This document shows, piece by piece, positions 36,280 through 47,516 of a stretch of 64,000 nt of DNA. The stretch is from the NCBI GenBank assembly GCA_033439265.1, contig JAVTVX010000013.1, positions 3,002,501-3,066,500 of the forward strand. The letters are read 5' to 3'. The DNA comes from Dillenia suffruticosa. Its lineage: Eukaryota > Streptophyta > Magnoliopsida > Dilleniales > Dilleniaceae. Position 1 is the stretch's first letter. The number at the start of each line of letters is the position of its first letter. A program made the position numbers and the translations under genes. The notes below the pieces were generated by a model. That model worked only from the letters and a program-made list of their open reading frames with translations. It did no database searches and was not told the DNA's origin.

Positions 36280-37581
36280 ATCTTGTGCAAAAATGTATGA
36301 ATACTGCATCTCTCTGGCTGGCCTCTGTATGCAGCTGAGCAGAAGGGAAGGTTACCTTGTAAAATACCACATTATGATGATATATGAGAAAGAAGGTCCA
36401 ATCAAATAATCGTGGGAATTATTCTGATGGGGGGAGGGTGTTCCCGAGTCTTATTGTAAATTCAGTTTTTGTTGTAATTTTTCTTTCTCATTCTTTTTTC
36501 TTTTTAATTTGTTTTCAGTTATCTGTTCTTTGTTGTTGAAGTATCATTTTTGTTTAGCTATAAGTTCACTTCTATGAAGTATATTCATTTTACAATATGC
36601 AAAAATTCAAGTTTGAAAAATAATTCCGTAGTTGATGGTAATGGTACCCCATTCCTCATTTGCTAGCAGAGTCACTTGGGGATCTAAGACAATTTTCTGG
36701 GTTGTATGGCATTGAAATAATTTCTCAGGTGGCAACTCTGTATTCCGCATCAGTAAAAATAGGACTCGCAAGTCATACCTTAAAACAAACAATTAATTTT
36801 GAGTTCTAGGCTCTAGGCCCTTATGTCCCAACTCGGCATCTCATTAAGTTACATGAATGACTTGATGCTTCAATCGTCCCATGATTGAATCTGCATGTTT
36901 AAAAGATTTTATAACCATATTCTTGTCTTAGGATTAGCATGGCATGTTAGAATTCACTAATTTGTTGTATACAGAACAGAATTGGATGATTGGACAATCC
37001 TTTCATGCCATATTAACATTAAGAAAATTTACGCCATTATATTCATGGAAAATAGTGTATCATATTTGGAAGCAATTTGCTATGATAAGAGAGTTACAGG
37101 GAAGGAAGTGTGTGCAGGAAAAAATAACCGGCGAGAAGATGAATAAGAATGATAGATTTAGAGGGAATACGAAAGCAAGATGATAAGCATTTAGCCCTTT
37201 GTCATTGTGTTCTATTAGTAACAGTGGATTTCTAAACAGTGGAAGAAGTAACATTCATTGTGAGGGAGGGGGGGAGGGAAGGAGGGAGGGAGGGAGAGGG
37301 AGCATGGAAGAAGAAACAAAATGGAAGATGTTCAAGGCTTTTGATGGGCTATTAACTATAAGAAACATGTAACAAATATGTATAATATAAATACTTGTAA
37401 CATTCAACTCGTAAGACTGAGAATAACAAGCAACAAACAGACATATTGCGCTGTGCATATCTTATACTTGAAAACTACGACAATGGACTCATTGAGATGT
37501 AATCCGTTGAGCTTCTAGTATTTCAGTCAAGACCATCCGATCAAAAGATCACAAGATGAGAGTCCAACCGAATATGACTTC
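36280..37581. other. Convergent 3' flanks of ethanolamine kinase and F-box/kelch genes
   Basis: Both neighbouring genes end into this stretch. It includes a purine-rich GGGA/GGAG low-complexity run at about 37262-37303. No coding sequence is supported; the open frames here are short and lack similarity. Confidence 0.6.
37262..37303. repeat. GGGA-rich low-complexity tract
   Basis: Imperfect (GGGA/GGAG)n run on the + strand, a G-run-rich sequence with potential to form a G-quadruplex. It lies about 280 bp downstream of the F-box/kelch stop codon. Confidence 0.85.
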
Positions 37582-40114
37582 CTAAGCCTGAAGAACTTGG
37601 GAATGAACAATGTGGCTTTTTAAACGGTTCCTACCTGCAAGGCTAGACCAAAAATTTGTCACCAATGTCCTAAACTGTCCTTTCCCTGCAATGGTTTCCC
37701 ATAAGTGCTCTGCAGTAGCTTCACTTGAATTCTCGGATTTTAAGACATCAACAAGAGAGATGCTCATATTGTTCCGGATAATGCAAAGCTTCCCATTAAG
37801 AGGAAGAAGTGCGGCTGCCTCCAATGCCCTAGAGTTCCCCAAATGTAACTTACTGTCAATATGTTTGCTCCATGAACCATTTGCCTCATCGTAAACCCTA
37901 AGCTTGCATCCATCTTTACATTCTAATGCATAGAGCTGGCGATTCAGGGAGGCACATGGGTTCTTCCAACCCGCAACCATCCCATCATAGACAGGGTACC
38001 AGCTGTTTGTTTCTGGCTGGTAGACCTCACTCAAAACCTGCCTGTGAGACCCTAGCCCTTTCAAAAACCACTTACCATCGTAAACAACTCCAATGAAGGG
38101 CACCATTGCAGTGCTCATGTCTGAAATAAAGGACCATCTGTTTTTATTAGGATCATAGACTTCAGCTGATCTCAAGGACCGGGGTGCACCATCATTTTCC
38201 CCACCCGCTACATACAAACAATTGTTTATAACACATGCACCAAAGAAGTATCGCCGGCGAAGCATATCCGGTGCACGGTGCCATTTATTAGTCCTTGCAC
38301 TGTAATAAATGACTCGTCTCATTGATCCCCTTAGTCGATCTCTGCCACCAAACAAGTAGAGGTGACAGCCGCTTAGAACAGCACATCCAAAACCACAGGC
38401 TTCTGAATATTCTTTTGGGACAGGTGGGAGAGGTTGCCAGAGCTGGTATATAGGGTCAAAGGCATGCCAAGAGATTTTCCCATCTCGATCTCTTTTTATA
38501 ACGTAAATCCATTCTTCTGCGATTCCGAGGCTCTTCCTAAGGGAGTAAAAGAAATTTCCAGCTAAAAGGCGGTACCATCTTTTGCAGACAAGGCGGAGCT
38601 TGCAGTGCTCAATTCTTGGGACTCGGATCAAGCAAGCAATGGCCAGGTCATCAGGAAGTCCTGGAAGTAAAGGTGACTGGTTCCGGTTACGCTCACCATG
38701 TGCCTTTTGTCTAGTAGGATGAATAGATGGCTTGATGTCAGGCTGCAGGCAAAGTTTAGTCCCAGGTACAAATTTCTTTGCTCCAGCAACAGTTTTGAGC
38801 CCTGCATCCACTCTACACAAACATGCTGTTGTATCAACCTGCAAACATGCAAATATAAATGACAACATGATCTGCTTAATCAGTAGTCTTGCTGATAAAA
38901 AAGAAAGTGTGATGCTTCCAATGAAAGTAATAATAGTTTATGCATCATACAATTGCCTGAGCATGACATTCTTTTTCCTAAAAGAAACAGATGTTAGCAC
39001 TTGTTATAACTTGTAACTGCTGTAAGCATATAGCTCATACACATTTGATGAAAGGGGTAGAAAAGGTGTAAAATTCTCATACTTTGAGATCAAATCACAA
39101 TATGGCATCACTACAAGTTTGTCATGATTGTCACAATATGACATGTATTCAAGTAGAAGTTTAGCATGATGGATCACAAAGCCACAAATCTATCAACTCA
39201 TTATTCTCTCTCCTTGTTGCCTCTTATGATTGAATTACGAAATATAATCCATTGTTCATTTCCCACATATGACCAAACTATCATACATGACAGCCCTCAA
39301 TGCCACTACTAGTGTGTGGTTCCACCTTTGTCAAGCCTCTTTTGAACACCACTTGTTTATTGGAACAATTTTCTTATCCATCAGCAATGCACAAATTTCA
39401 CCATACATTGATTCTTGCTTCTATCCCATCTCTCTCGCCCCTCCAAAATAAGAAAAAGGTACATCCAAAAGATATCTAATGTAGTAAAAAAAATGTTAAT
39501 AAGTGGAATGCATTCAGAATTCAATTGGATCTCTGAACTCTGGCAGAAAAATCTAGTACTTAAAATGAACTGAAGGCAAGAAAGTGAAAGTCAAAGAGAA
39601 ACAAGTGCTTCTAGATATACTATAAGGTCCAATCTAGTTAAACATAACCCTACAAATTTTAAAGCAAACAGGATAATACCACAAGCATGCGTCTTCACAA
39701 GTACTGATACAATGAACACTATTAGCAGTTCTCATATTCAAGATTAGCATCTGGCAACAGAAACAAACCAGTGAAATTTATCCAAAATTAAAATTCAGTA
39801 GTTAAGTGTAACACAACCGGACGACCACTTGCAGAATCATTTTACAAACAATGCTACATTTGCAGGAGAGGCATATCTGATGGAATACATGAGCCTAGGC
39901 AAACTAAGTAATTGCTCAAGCAGCTCAAGCGGAGGAAGAAAGATCACTTGCAAAAAATAGTCAAGCAACCAAAAGATGTTAGGACCCCATTAAGACATGA
40001 CTCTATAGTGCAACACGACAATGCAAAAGTAATAATAACACTGCAATTAGAAAACAAAAGTTGCACAAAGTAAATTGGAATACTTACAAGAGGAGGTTGA
40101 ATTGCTCTGTCCAT
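37582..40114 (-). CDS. F-box/kelch-repeat protein (At1g55270-like)
   Basis: Probable substrate receptor of an SCF ubiquitin ligase: the F-box binds SKP1 and the kelch propeller recruits the target (family knowledge; the target is unknown here). Two exons: 40114-40088 encodes MDRAIQPPL, and 38838-37582 encodes the remaining 418 residues; the junction is CTT|GTAAGT to TTTGCAG|GTTGAT. Total 427 aa, very close to the Arabidopsis At1g55270 product as I recall it. The conserved lead VDTTACLCRVDAGLKTVAGA is followed by the F-box (about residues 66-112: LPGLPDDLAIACLIRVPR ... LRLVCKRWYRLL). Kelch units span about 125-370, including HLYLFGGRDRLRGSMRRV, NCLYVAGGENDG, and YDPNKNRWSFISDMSTAM. The C-terminus ends KSHIVHSQVLQA. 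No lesions. The intron is about 1.25 kb; the 5' flank carries a GA microsatellite. Confidence 0.95.
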
Positions 40115-40926
40115 TTCCAGAAACTCAAGGACAAACCAACTCCAAATTCACAACATAACCTTAATTTTAAATCAAACCCCCCAAAAACTTGATGACGCGA
40201 GGAAGGAAAGAAAAGCTGATCACAATCCCAGATATCAATACCAAATCACCTTAAAATACTCAATTTACAGATCTAAATACAGTGCCAAAACTACAAATAA
40301 ATCAAATTCACTTCATCTGCCAAATCCCAGACTCTTCCACTACAAGTACCAAAATTTTCCGGGTCAAAAATGTTCAAACTTTAAAACCCATAACCAATAA
40401 TCAGTTTTCCCAAAACCAATTGCAAATAGCACAAAAATCACTTCTCTTGAACCCCAGTTTCTTATTTTCCAACCACTACAAGAATCCGTAATTTCCAACT
40501 TTAAAAATGTTCAAACCCCACAAACATCCAGAATCAATAATCAGTTCAAGTCCAAAAACCCAAATGAAAAAACCACAAAATTAACCCCTTTTGACCTCCG
40601 AAAAAAGGAAAATCACAGAGCCCAGATTCTAATTTTGCCCAGAATAGAAACTCAAACCGAAATCCCAGATAAGATTATAGACCAAAACTATTGAGAGATC
40701 CTTTGCGCATTAATCTTAAAGAACCAGAAACTTTGACCCCAACAAGAAAGGTTTTCTTTAGAACAGCAAGAAAAAGCAAACGCAAACTACCGGGAGGGAG
40801 AGAGAATAAAGTGTTTATGAGGACATTGTGGAGTGGGATTTATTGGAGAAATGAGAAGCAAAATCACAGAGCGATTGGAAGGTAGCATTTGTTGGAAACT
40901 TCGAGGACCGAAAGAGAGGGACTTTT

Positions 40927-40964
<38 letters not shown>

Positions 40965-42480
40965 GGGAGGGCGGGGGCAGTCAAAACGAGGTTATTGGGT
41001 ATGGGAGTCATTTGTTGTTCATTAAAAGGTGCATAAAATTGTAGACAAAGATTCAAAGGAAAAGAAAAAATATCAAATGGGTACCCCACCAAACCACCCC
41101 TTCAAAAACTCCACCCAAAATTGCAAATCTTTTGAAAAATTAAAAGTTTTTCTCCTATATTGGCGTGACCCACTCACATCATATTTTGCCTACTCCACAA
41201 AGGGTATTTTTGTCCTATAAAATCGTTTTTCAGTCCCATTTATTTAATCCATCATCATCATTATTATTATTTTGTGACGAAATGTTGCAATCCCAAGTTT
41301 CTTCCTAAGATCTCGTTTCAAGCAAAGATATATTACGTTGTTTTATTAAATTTTGAATTTTAAAATCTCTTTTCTCTATTTTTATTTTTTGGCGTCTAAG
41401 TTAAGAAAACAGCCCATAGCTGATCACACCTCTCAATAATAATTATGTCTCTGACGTCATATCATCATCTTATATCTTAAACAATTTGTATTACATTTTT
41501 TTTTTGAGTATTATCGCAAATTTTCTTTCTAAAAGTAATTTCTTTTAATAGGGACTATTATCGCAAAATTTCATGTTGCAAATAGGACTTCTTTTTTGAG
41601 TATTTTATATTTTTTCAGAATGAGAATTTTGTTTGTTTTGAGGATTTCCAAACCAGTTCGCATAGAAACGAAAATCAAAAAATAAAAATCGATATGAAAT
41701 GATATAAAAAATGATATTTTATAAGAATATAAAAAACGAAAATGTGAATAAATATGTAAATATAAATCTTATAAAAATTTTTATATAAATATTAATTATT
41801 TTATGAAAAAATAGAATAATTATATTTTATAATAAAATCTAAAATGATCAAATATATAATTATTAATTATAAGATAAATAATATAAAAATAAAAATTATA
41901 AATAAATAATTTATTAAATATGAAAAAATATAAATATAGAAAATATAAAAATTTTTATATAAATATTAATTAATTTAATATATTAAAATATTTTAAAAAT
42001 AAAAAATATCAGTATTGAGAAGTTTTCATGTATGATATCAAGCGTCATGTATAAGTTGTCAAATAGTTATATGAAAAGTTCTTATTGCACAATATATTTT
42101 TTCATGCTTTTACATTTACATATAATCAACTCCAACCATCTAACTTAACCATGAATTTAAAAATAAATTATGAAAAATAACATTTAGTTTTGATTAGGGT
42201 TCGTAACTTGAAAAATAATTGATTTTGAAATACTTATATAATCAGTGAGAGGTTTCAAATTTTGATCAAAAGAAAAGGGACAATTTATAATTTATCTATT
42301 TGCATGATTTCTGCTTTGGTTAGGAAATTTGATGGACCGAAACCCAATTGCTCGCATGACCATGATAACTTTTTAAGGGTTTGTAATGAAGTTTTGCTTC
42401 AATCTAGTGACCTTACAAGCCAATAGCCAAAACCCTACCCTTTAAAACAAAGACAAACTATTCCCCACCCTAGATCCATA
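40115..42480. other. F-box/kelch 5' flank and AT-rich intergenic DNA
   Basis: The first ~850 bp are probably leader and promoter of the F-box/kelch gene, including the GA tract at 40929-40959. From about 41220 onward the sequence is AT-rich with many ATAAAAAT-type short repeats (41640-42010). No gene is supported. Confidence 0.55.
40929..40959. repeat. (GA)n microsatellite in F-box/kelch promoter
   Basis: GA run about 815 bp upstream of the F-box/kelch ATG; read as CT on the gene's strand. Confidence 0.9.
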
Positions 42481-42482
42481 TT

Positions 42483-44340
42483 GAGTTAATTACATGAACT
42501 TTTGTCTCATTTTCATAAATTAATACCTGCGGTTAGAAATGTTATCTTATATAGTTTTCAAACTTTTAAAATCACAACATATTGGTTCTCATATAATTGA
42601 TTATATAATTGATAATGACAAGGCGACCATTAAGTGTTGAACTTGAACTGGACAGACAATCTACTACGGATACTAATGTGTTATTGCAAGGTCAGCACCG
42701 GAAGACATCCCATGTTGCCCCGGCATGTTGTTGACCTGGCTGAGCCACGCTGTTTCATTGCTGATGTGGCACACCACGTCAGCAAGTGGGCTTATGTTTT
42801 TTTGGGTTTCCTTGGTGGCCATGTAACGAATGTCTTGACACCTCTCTCTCTCTCTCTCTCTCTCTCATACACTTCACTTGTAATTGTAGGATAACCCGGC
42901 TCTTATCCCTTTCTCTCTCTCTCTCTCCACCCCCACCACCACCGCCACCACCATCTCAACCACCCCAACCACCACTGCCACCACTATCACCACCATACCT
43001 GGCAATGCTTTCCCACCCTCTCTACTACCTCCAATTCCCCCAAAGCCACCAAAAGGTGCCGACATTCCAAACTATTCCAACATTCCTTCACATGCTGGAA
43101 CACTCGATTCTCCAACATTTCAAATCGTCTCTGTCTCTAACATTCTCTCTCTCCCCGGCTGTTTCAAAACCCAACACCACACCAACATACTTCTCTCACT
43201 TTCACTCAGCCTTCCACGTATGTCTCTGGCGACATGAAACCTCCGCCACAACATCAAGTATGAGAGAGATGGTTCAATTTTGGTTTTACTTCACCGAAAA
43301 TCAAAAAATGAGTTTCACTCAAGAAACCCAAATCTCGATTTCCTCACTTCCTCATTTCCCTATTTTTTTGGTCAATCTACTGATTCTTGTTGAGTCAATT
43401 TGTCGCCAAAAAGTAGAATCCAATTCATCAACTTAATCCCGATTTCTCGCTAATTTTTCAATTCCTGTTCTTCTCTGAAACCCAAATGGGAACCGAAATC
43501 GGTACAGAGTTCAACAAGAGAGTGAAGCAGAGAGAGTGATTCAAAATCAGAACCCAAATCGGTCTGCTGGCCTTGGAGAGAGAGAGAGCAGAAATTATGG
43601 GTGTTAACTCTGTCTCAGATTCAAACCCCAATCGGTCGGTCGGCTGGAATTCGTTCGATCACAACTGCCAATTCGCCAGATGACTTTGATTTCATTGCCA
43701 CAACCATTCAGTCTTCGTCGTCGCTTTCAACCCGTCTGTTCATCTGCATCTTCTTCTTCGACTATTTGATCTCAGTGCTTTCTCCATCACTGCCGTTCGA
43801 AATCTAGTCGTCGCCTTCAATTCTTTGATTTGTCCTCCTTCGTCTGTCGTGCCACCTTGCAGTCGCCGGAGAAGCCGCTACAGCCGTCTCCATCATCCGT
43901 CTCAACCCAAGCATCGAAACCCAGTCTCCATTCCCCTTTTAATCTAGGGCATTGTTTGGTTTTTCAATATTTTTACCATCCAATTTCAATATTATTTTTG
44001 TGTTTAAATTATAGATTTTTATTTATTATTAATTTAAGATACAGGAGAAAAAAAAAAAAAACCCTGACATGGCATTGCCGTGTCGGCAAAATGCTGACAT
44101 GATAGTGTTGACCTGACAATGACACGCAAGTATTCATACATACACATAGATTGCTATATCAGTTTAAGTCAATATTTAATAGTTACCTGTCGCCGTTAAT
44201 GACGAAAATGTTAATATGTTATGATATTAGAAATTTGACGATCACGACGTAATATTTTTAATTTTAGGGGCTACTCCGTGAAAATGGACACGCTTTTCTA
44301 ATTTTGGGACCCACTATGAATGTTATGTCCCTGTCACCTT
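42483..44340. mobile_element. MULE-like element with ~200-bp inverted ends, possible gene-fragment carrier
   Basis: The left end (about 42483-42690) and the reverse complement of the right end (about 44100-44340) align through successive blocks: cattttca, ttagaaatgttatc versus ttaaaaatattacg, cacaacatatt versus cataacatatt, a gacaaggcgacc versus cggcgacagg block, gttgaacttgaactg versus attgacttaaactg, and gacaatcta versus gcaatcta. Identity is roughly 65-75% by eye. The interior (42700-44050) is GC-richer, with CT tracts, CCACCA repeats and leader-like sequence, but no transposase. Long inverted ends around non-transposon-like cargo fit a non-autonomous Mutator-like (Pack-MULE type) element. 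Exact ends and a 9-bp target duplication could not be fixed by eye. Confidence 0.65.
42842..42866. repeat. (CT)n microsatellite inside the MULE-like element
   Basis: CT run in the left third of the element; a second shorter CT run follows near 42911-42928 and then a CCACCA-rich tract. Confidence 0.9.
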
Positions 44341-45537
44341 CACCTATGCTAGAAGAGAGGGCCCTCTTCCCTATTTAAGCCTTCCAAATGGCTATTAAGG
44401 GATGAATGCCCGTGCGATATAGGGAGGGTCTCCAACGGGGAATCTCTCTGTGAAGTGCTCTTCTTTTGTTTCGACTAATTCTAAAACAAATCTTTATTTG
44501 GTCATGCATAGTGGCTCCTTTGTACATAGAGAAGCATAGTTCCCCCAGCAATGAACCTGGGACGTAGGTGGAAAAATCTCGTGCTCTCTGCCAGTTGACA
44601 AAGCCTCATTGGGTACCATGTGAAGTGTTATTTCGGAGAAAATGGAGTAGCAAAATAAGTTGTGTGAAAAAAATGAATATGCTATTAATACAAATGAATC
44701 ATGCTTAAGCTATAATAAAGATTAAGAGATGAAGGTCCTCACAAGGCTATAAAAGTATGAGAGGGTTCCATTTTGGAAAATGCTGGGATGCAATTTGACT
44801 TGTGAAGGACTCATATTTGAGAAATGTTATTCATGTACTAGATACTTGCTAATTCTTAATACAATGTTTACCTTGGAGCAAATCAAGGTCTAAAATAGCA
44901 TTTCCTTTCCTATGTTCATCCGGAGTGGGATGCTAGTAACCATCGGATTCATCCCAATTTCCTGCCCTTCCCCTACCATTTTCCTTTTAACTATTGCTCA
45001 ATAGTTTTGAGTTATCAATGCCTGGCCGGACCCATAAAAATATAATAGTTGAAATGAACAAATCAAAGGGTCATCTCAAAACCATTTCATTTATGAAAAA
45101 TCAATCATCATCCATTTTTTGTGAGAAATAGAACTAATACCCACATTTGTATTCACATTTAAATGCAACAAAATTCTGCATAAAATCAAGAACTCGATGT
45201 GATACCCAAATATTATACCCTGCAGTCTGGTCAGTGTTCATCAAATAGATTTTGGATCCTTAATCCTAACAATAGATTGATGATTTCTTCTCATCTTATT
45301 CCACAGAGAGAGAGAGAGAGCAGAGCGGAGGCTATTCCTATCTGTAAACAGCCATGTGCATCTTTCTTACAAGAAGCATCATTGGTGGGTTATTTTTCAA
45401 AATATTGGAAAAATGAAACAAAATCGCAGAAATGGGGTTGTTTTTTTTTATTTTTTTCTCTTCCCAGACTGGTGAAATTGATATTTTAGAAATCAACAAT
45501 TTTGATTTCTAAGATATCAACTTCAAACTGCCCGCAA
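44341..45537. other. Intergenic region between two transposons
   Basis: No supported gene. A short GA tract lies at 45306-45320. Near 45485-45530 a small hairpin (aaatcaacaattttgattt) and a gatatcaacttcaaactg block resemble the tip of the adjacent foldback element, suggesting a partial duplication of its end. Confidence 0.5.
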
Positions 45538-47516
45538 CATACTGACCGTTTGCCAAAAAAAAAAAAAAAAAAGTTGATTTCCATGAAATCAACTTCAAAG
45601 CAAATTTGGGTGAAAAGAAAAGAGGTGGAGAGAGAGAAAGAGAGGGAGTTGGCAATGTTCCGGGTTGAAGAGAAAAGAGGCGGCGAAAGAGAGAGTTGGC
45701 TTCAAAATTAAAGATATTGAGAATTATGGTGGAATTAATTAAAATTAATGATGGTAAAAGATTTAATTTCTATTTTAAAATTAAAGTTAATGCGGTAAGA
45801 ATTAAATTTTTTAAATATGTAATATATGATTTTAAACTCTAAACTTATAAGAATTAATATTTAATGTAAAAATTGTATAAATAATTTAATATTCAATTTA
45901 ATATTTTATAAATAATTTAATATTGCAAGTAATCAATTATTTGAATATATATATTAAATATTTAACATTTAGTATATAAATTATTAAATATTAATTTTTA
46001 ATATTACTAAATTATTATTAATACAAAAATTAAATAAAAATATTAATATTGTAAGAATTAAATATTTTAAATATGTAGTATTTTATTTTAAAACCTAAAC
46101 TTATAAGTATTAATATTTAATATATTAAAACGTTAATGTTAAAATTTATATATTAAAAAGTATTACAATTAGCAAAAAACCAAAAAAGAAAAAAAGCAAA
46201 CATAACAAAAGGGTTAGTTTGAAAATTACTAAAAGAAAGCAAAAATTACAGAACTTTAATTTAGTATTTAAATTAACATATTATAATTTTAAAAATTATT
46301 AAAAATAGTAAGCTGATTTCTTTTAATAATTTTATTCGGTATTCAAATTTTCAAACTTACTTCTTTTATTTTTTCTTTCTTTCCTTTTTTTGGTTTTTCC
46401 AAATTTTAATTGTAAAATCATTTAAGAAAACCAAAAATAAAAAGTTTTACAATTTTGAAAGCAAAAAATTAAAAAAATGGAAAGAAAGCAAAAACAAAAA
46501 AAGAAGTATTTTTTAAAATTCTTAAAAGAAAGAGAAATTATAGAACTTTAATTTAGCATTCAAATTAAAATAATACAATTTTGAAAATTATTAAAAAAAG
46601 TAATTCGCTTTCTTTTAACAATTTTATTCAGTATTCAAATTTTCAAACTTACTTTTTTTTTTTTTTTTGCTTTCTTTCCTTTTGTTGGTTTTTTCCAAAT
46701 TTTAATTGTCAAATTACTAAATAATTAATATTTAATAATTGTCAAATATTTTAATTGCTTCCCAAATTTTGCTTTCTTTCCCAAATTTTGCTCATAATAT
46801 TAAATAATTAATTTTTAAAAATTTATATTTAATACATATATTTTTGCATTAACATTTCAATATATTAAATATTAATACTTATAAGTTTAAGGTTTAAAAA
46901 AATATTACATATTTAAAATATTCAATTCTTACAGCATTTATATTTTTATTTTATTTTTAACATTTATATTAATTATTAATTATAAATTTTAAAAAATTAA
47001 TACTTAATAATGTATATATTAAATATTAAATGTTTAATATATATATTCAAATAATTGATTTCTTACAATATTAAATTAAAATAAAAATATTTATAAAATA
47101 TTAAATTGAATATTAAATTATTCATATAATTTTTGTATTAAATATTAATTTTTATAAGTTTGTGGTTTAAAATCAAATATTACATATTTAAAATATTTAA
47201 TTATTATCATATTAATTTTAATTTTAAAATAGAAATTAAATCTTTTACCATTATTAATTTTAAATAATTTCATCACAATTCTCAATATCTTTAACTTTGA
47301 AGTCAACTCTCTCTTTCTTCATCTCTTTTCTCTTCACCCAGAACATTGTCTACTCCCCCCCTCTCTCTCTCTCTCCCTCTCTTCTCTCTCTCTCTCCCTC
47401 TCCAGCTCTTTTCTCTTCACCCACATTTGCTCTAAAGTTGATTTCTCAGGAACCAACTTTGAAGTTAATCAACTTCTTTTTTTTTTTTTTTTTTTTTTTT
47501 GCGAACGTACAGTATG
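45538..47516. mobile_element. ~2 kb foldback (large inverted-repeat) element
   Basis: The left arm (45538 to about 46180) and the right arm (about 46780-47516) are reverse complements over most of their length: catactg tip, poly-A/poly-T run, gttgatttc...atcaacttcaaag, gggtgaaaagaaaagag versus its mirror, GA/CT-rich block, tcaatatctttaa, then long AT-rich blocks such as ttaattttaattttaaaatag and aaacttataag. The loop (46180-46780) itself contains two ~205-bp direct repeats. No transposase frame is present. It fits a foldback or giant MITE-like non-autonomous element; superfamily cannot be set because the target duplication is unclear. Confidence 0.82.
46221..46725. repeat. ~205-bp direct repeats in the foldback loop
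   Basis: Two copies, starting near 46221 and 46515 (period about 293), share aaaagaaag, agaactttaatttag, ttattcggtattcaaattt versus ttattcagtattcaaattt, tcaaacttact, and tttccaaattttaattg. Each copy also has internal self-complementarity. Confidence 0.75.

Noticed and set aside
37582..38868. Single-exon start MLSFIFACLQ for the F-box/kelch protein
   Set aside because: These ten residues are intron sequence; the acceptor before GTTGAT and a matching first exon at 40088-40114 give the family N-terminus.
42786..43436. 216-codon open frame with Pro/Ser-rich translation
   Set aside because: It arises from CT and CCACCA low-complexity tracts inside the MULE-like element and shows no conserved domain.
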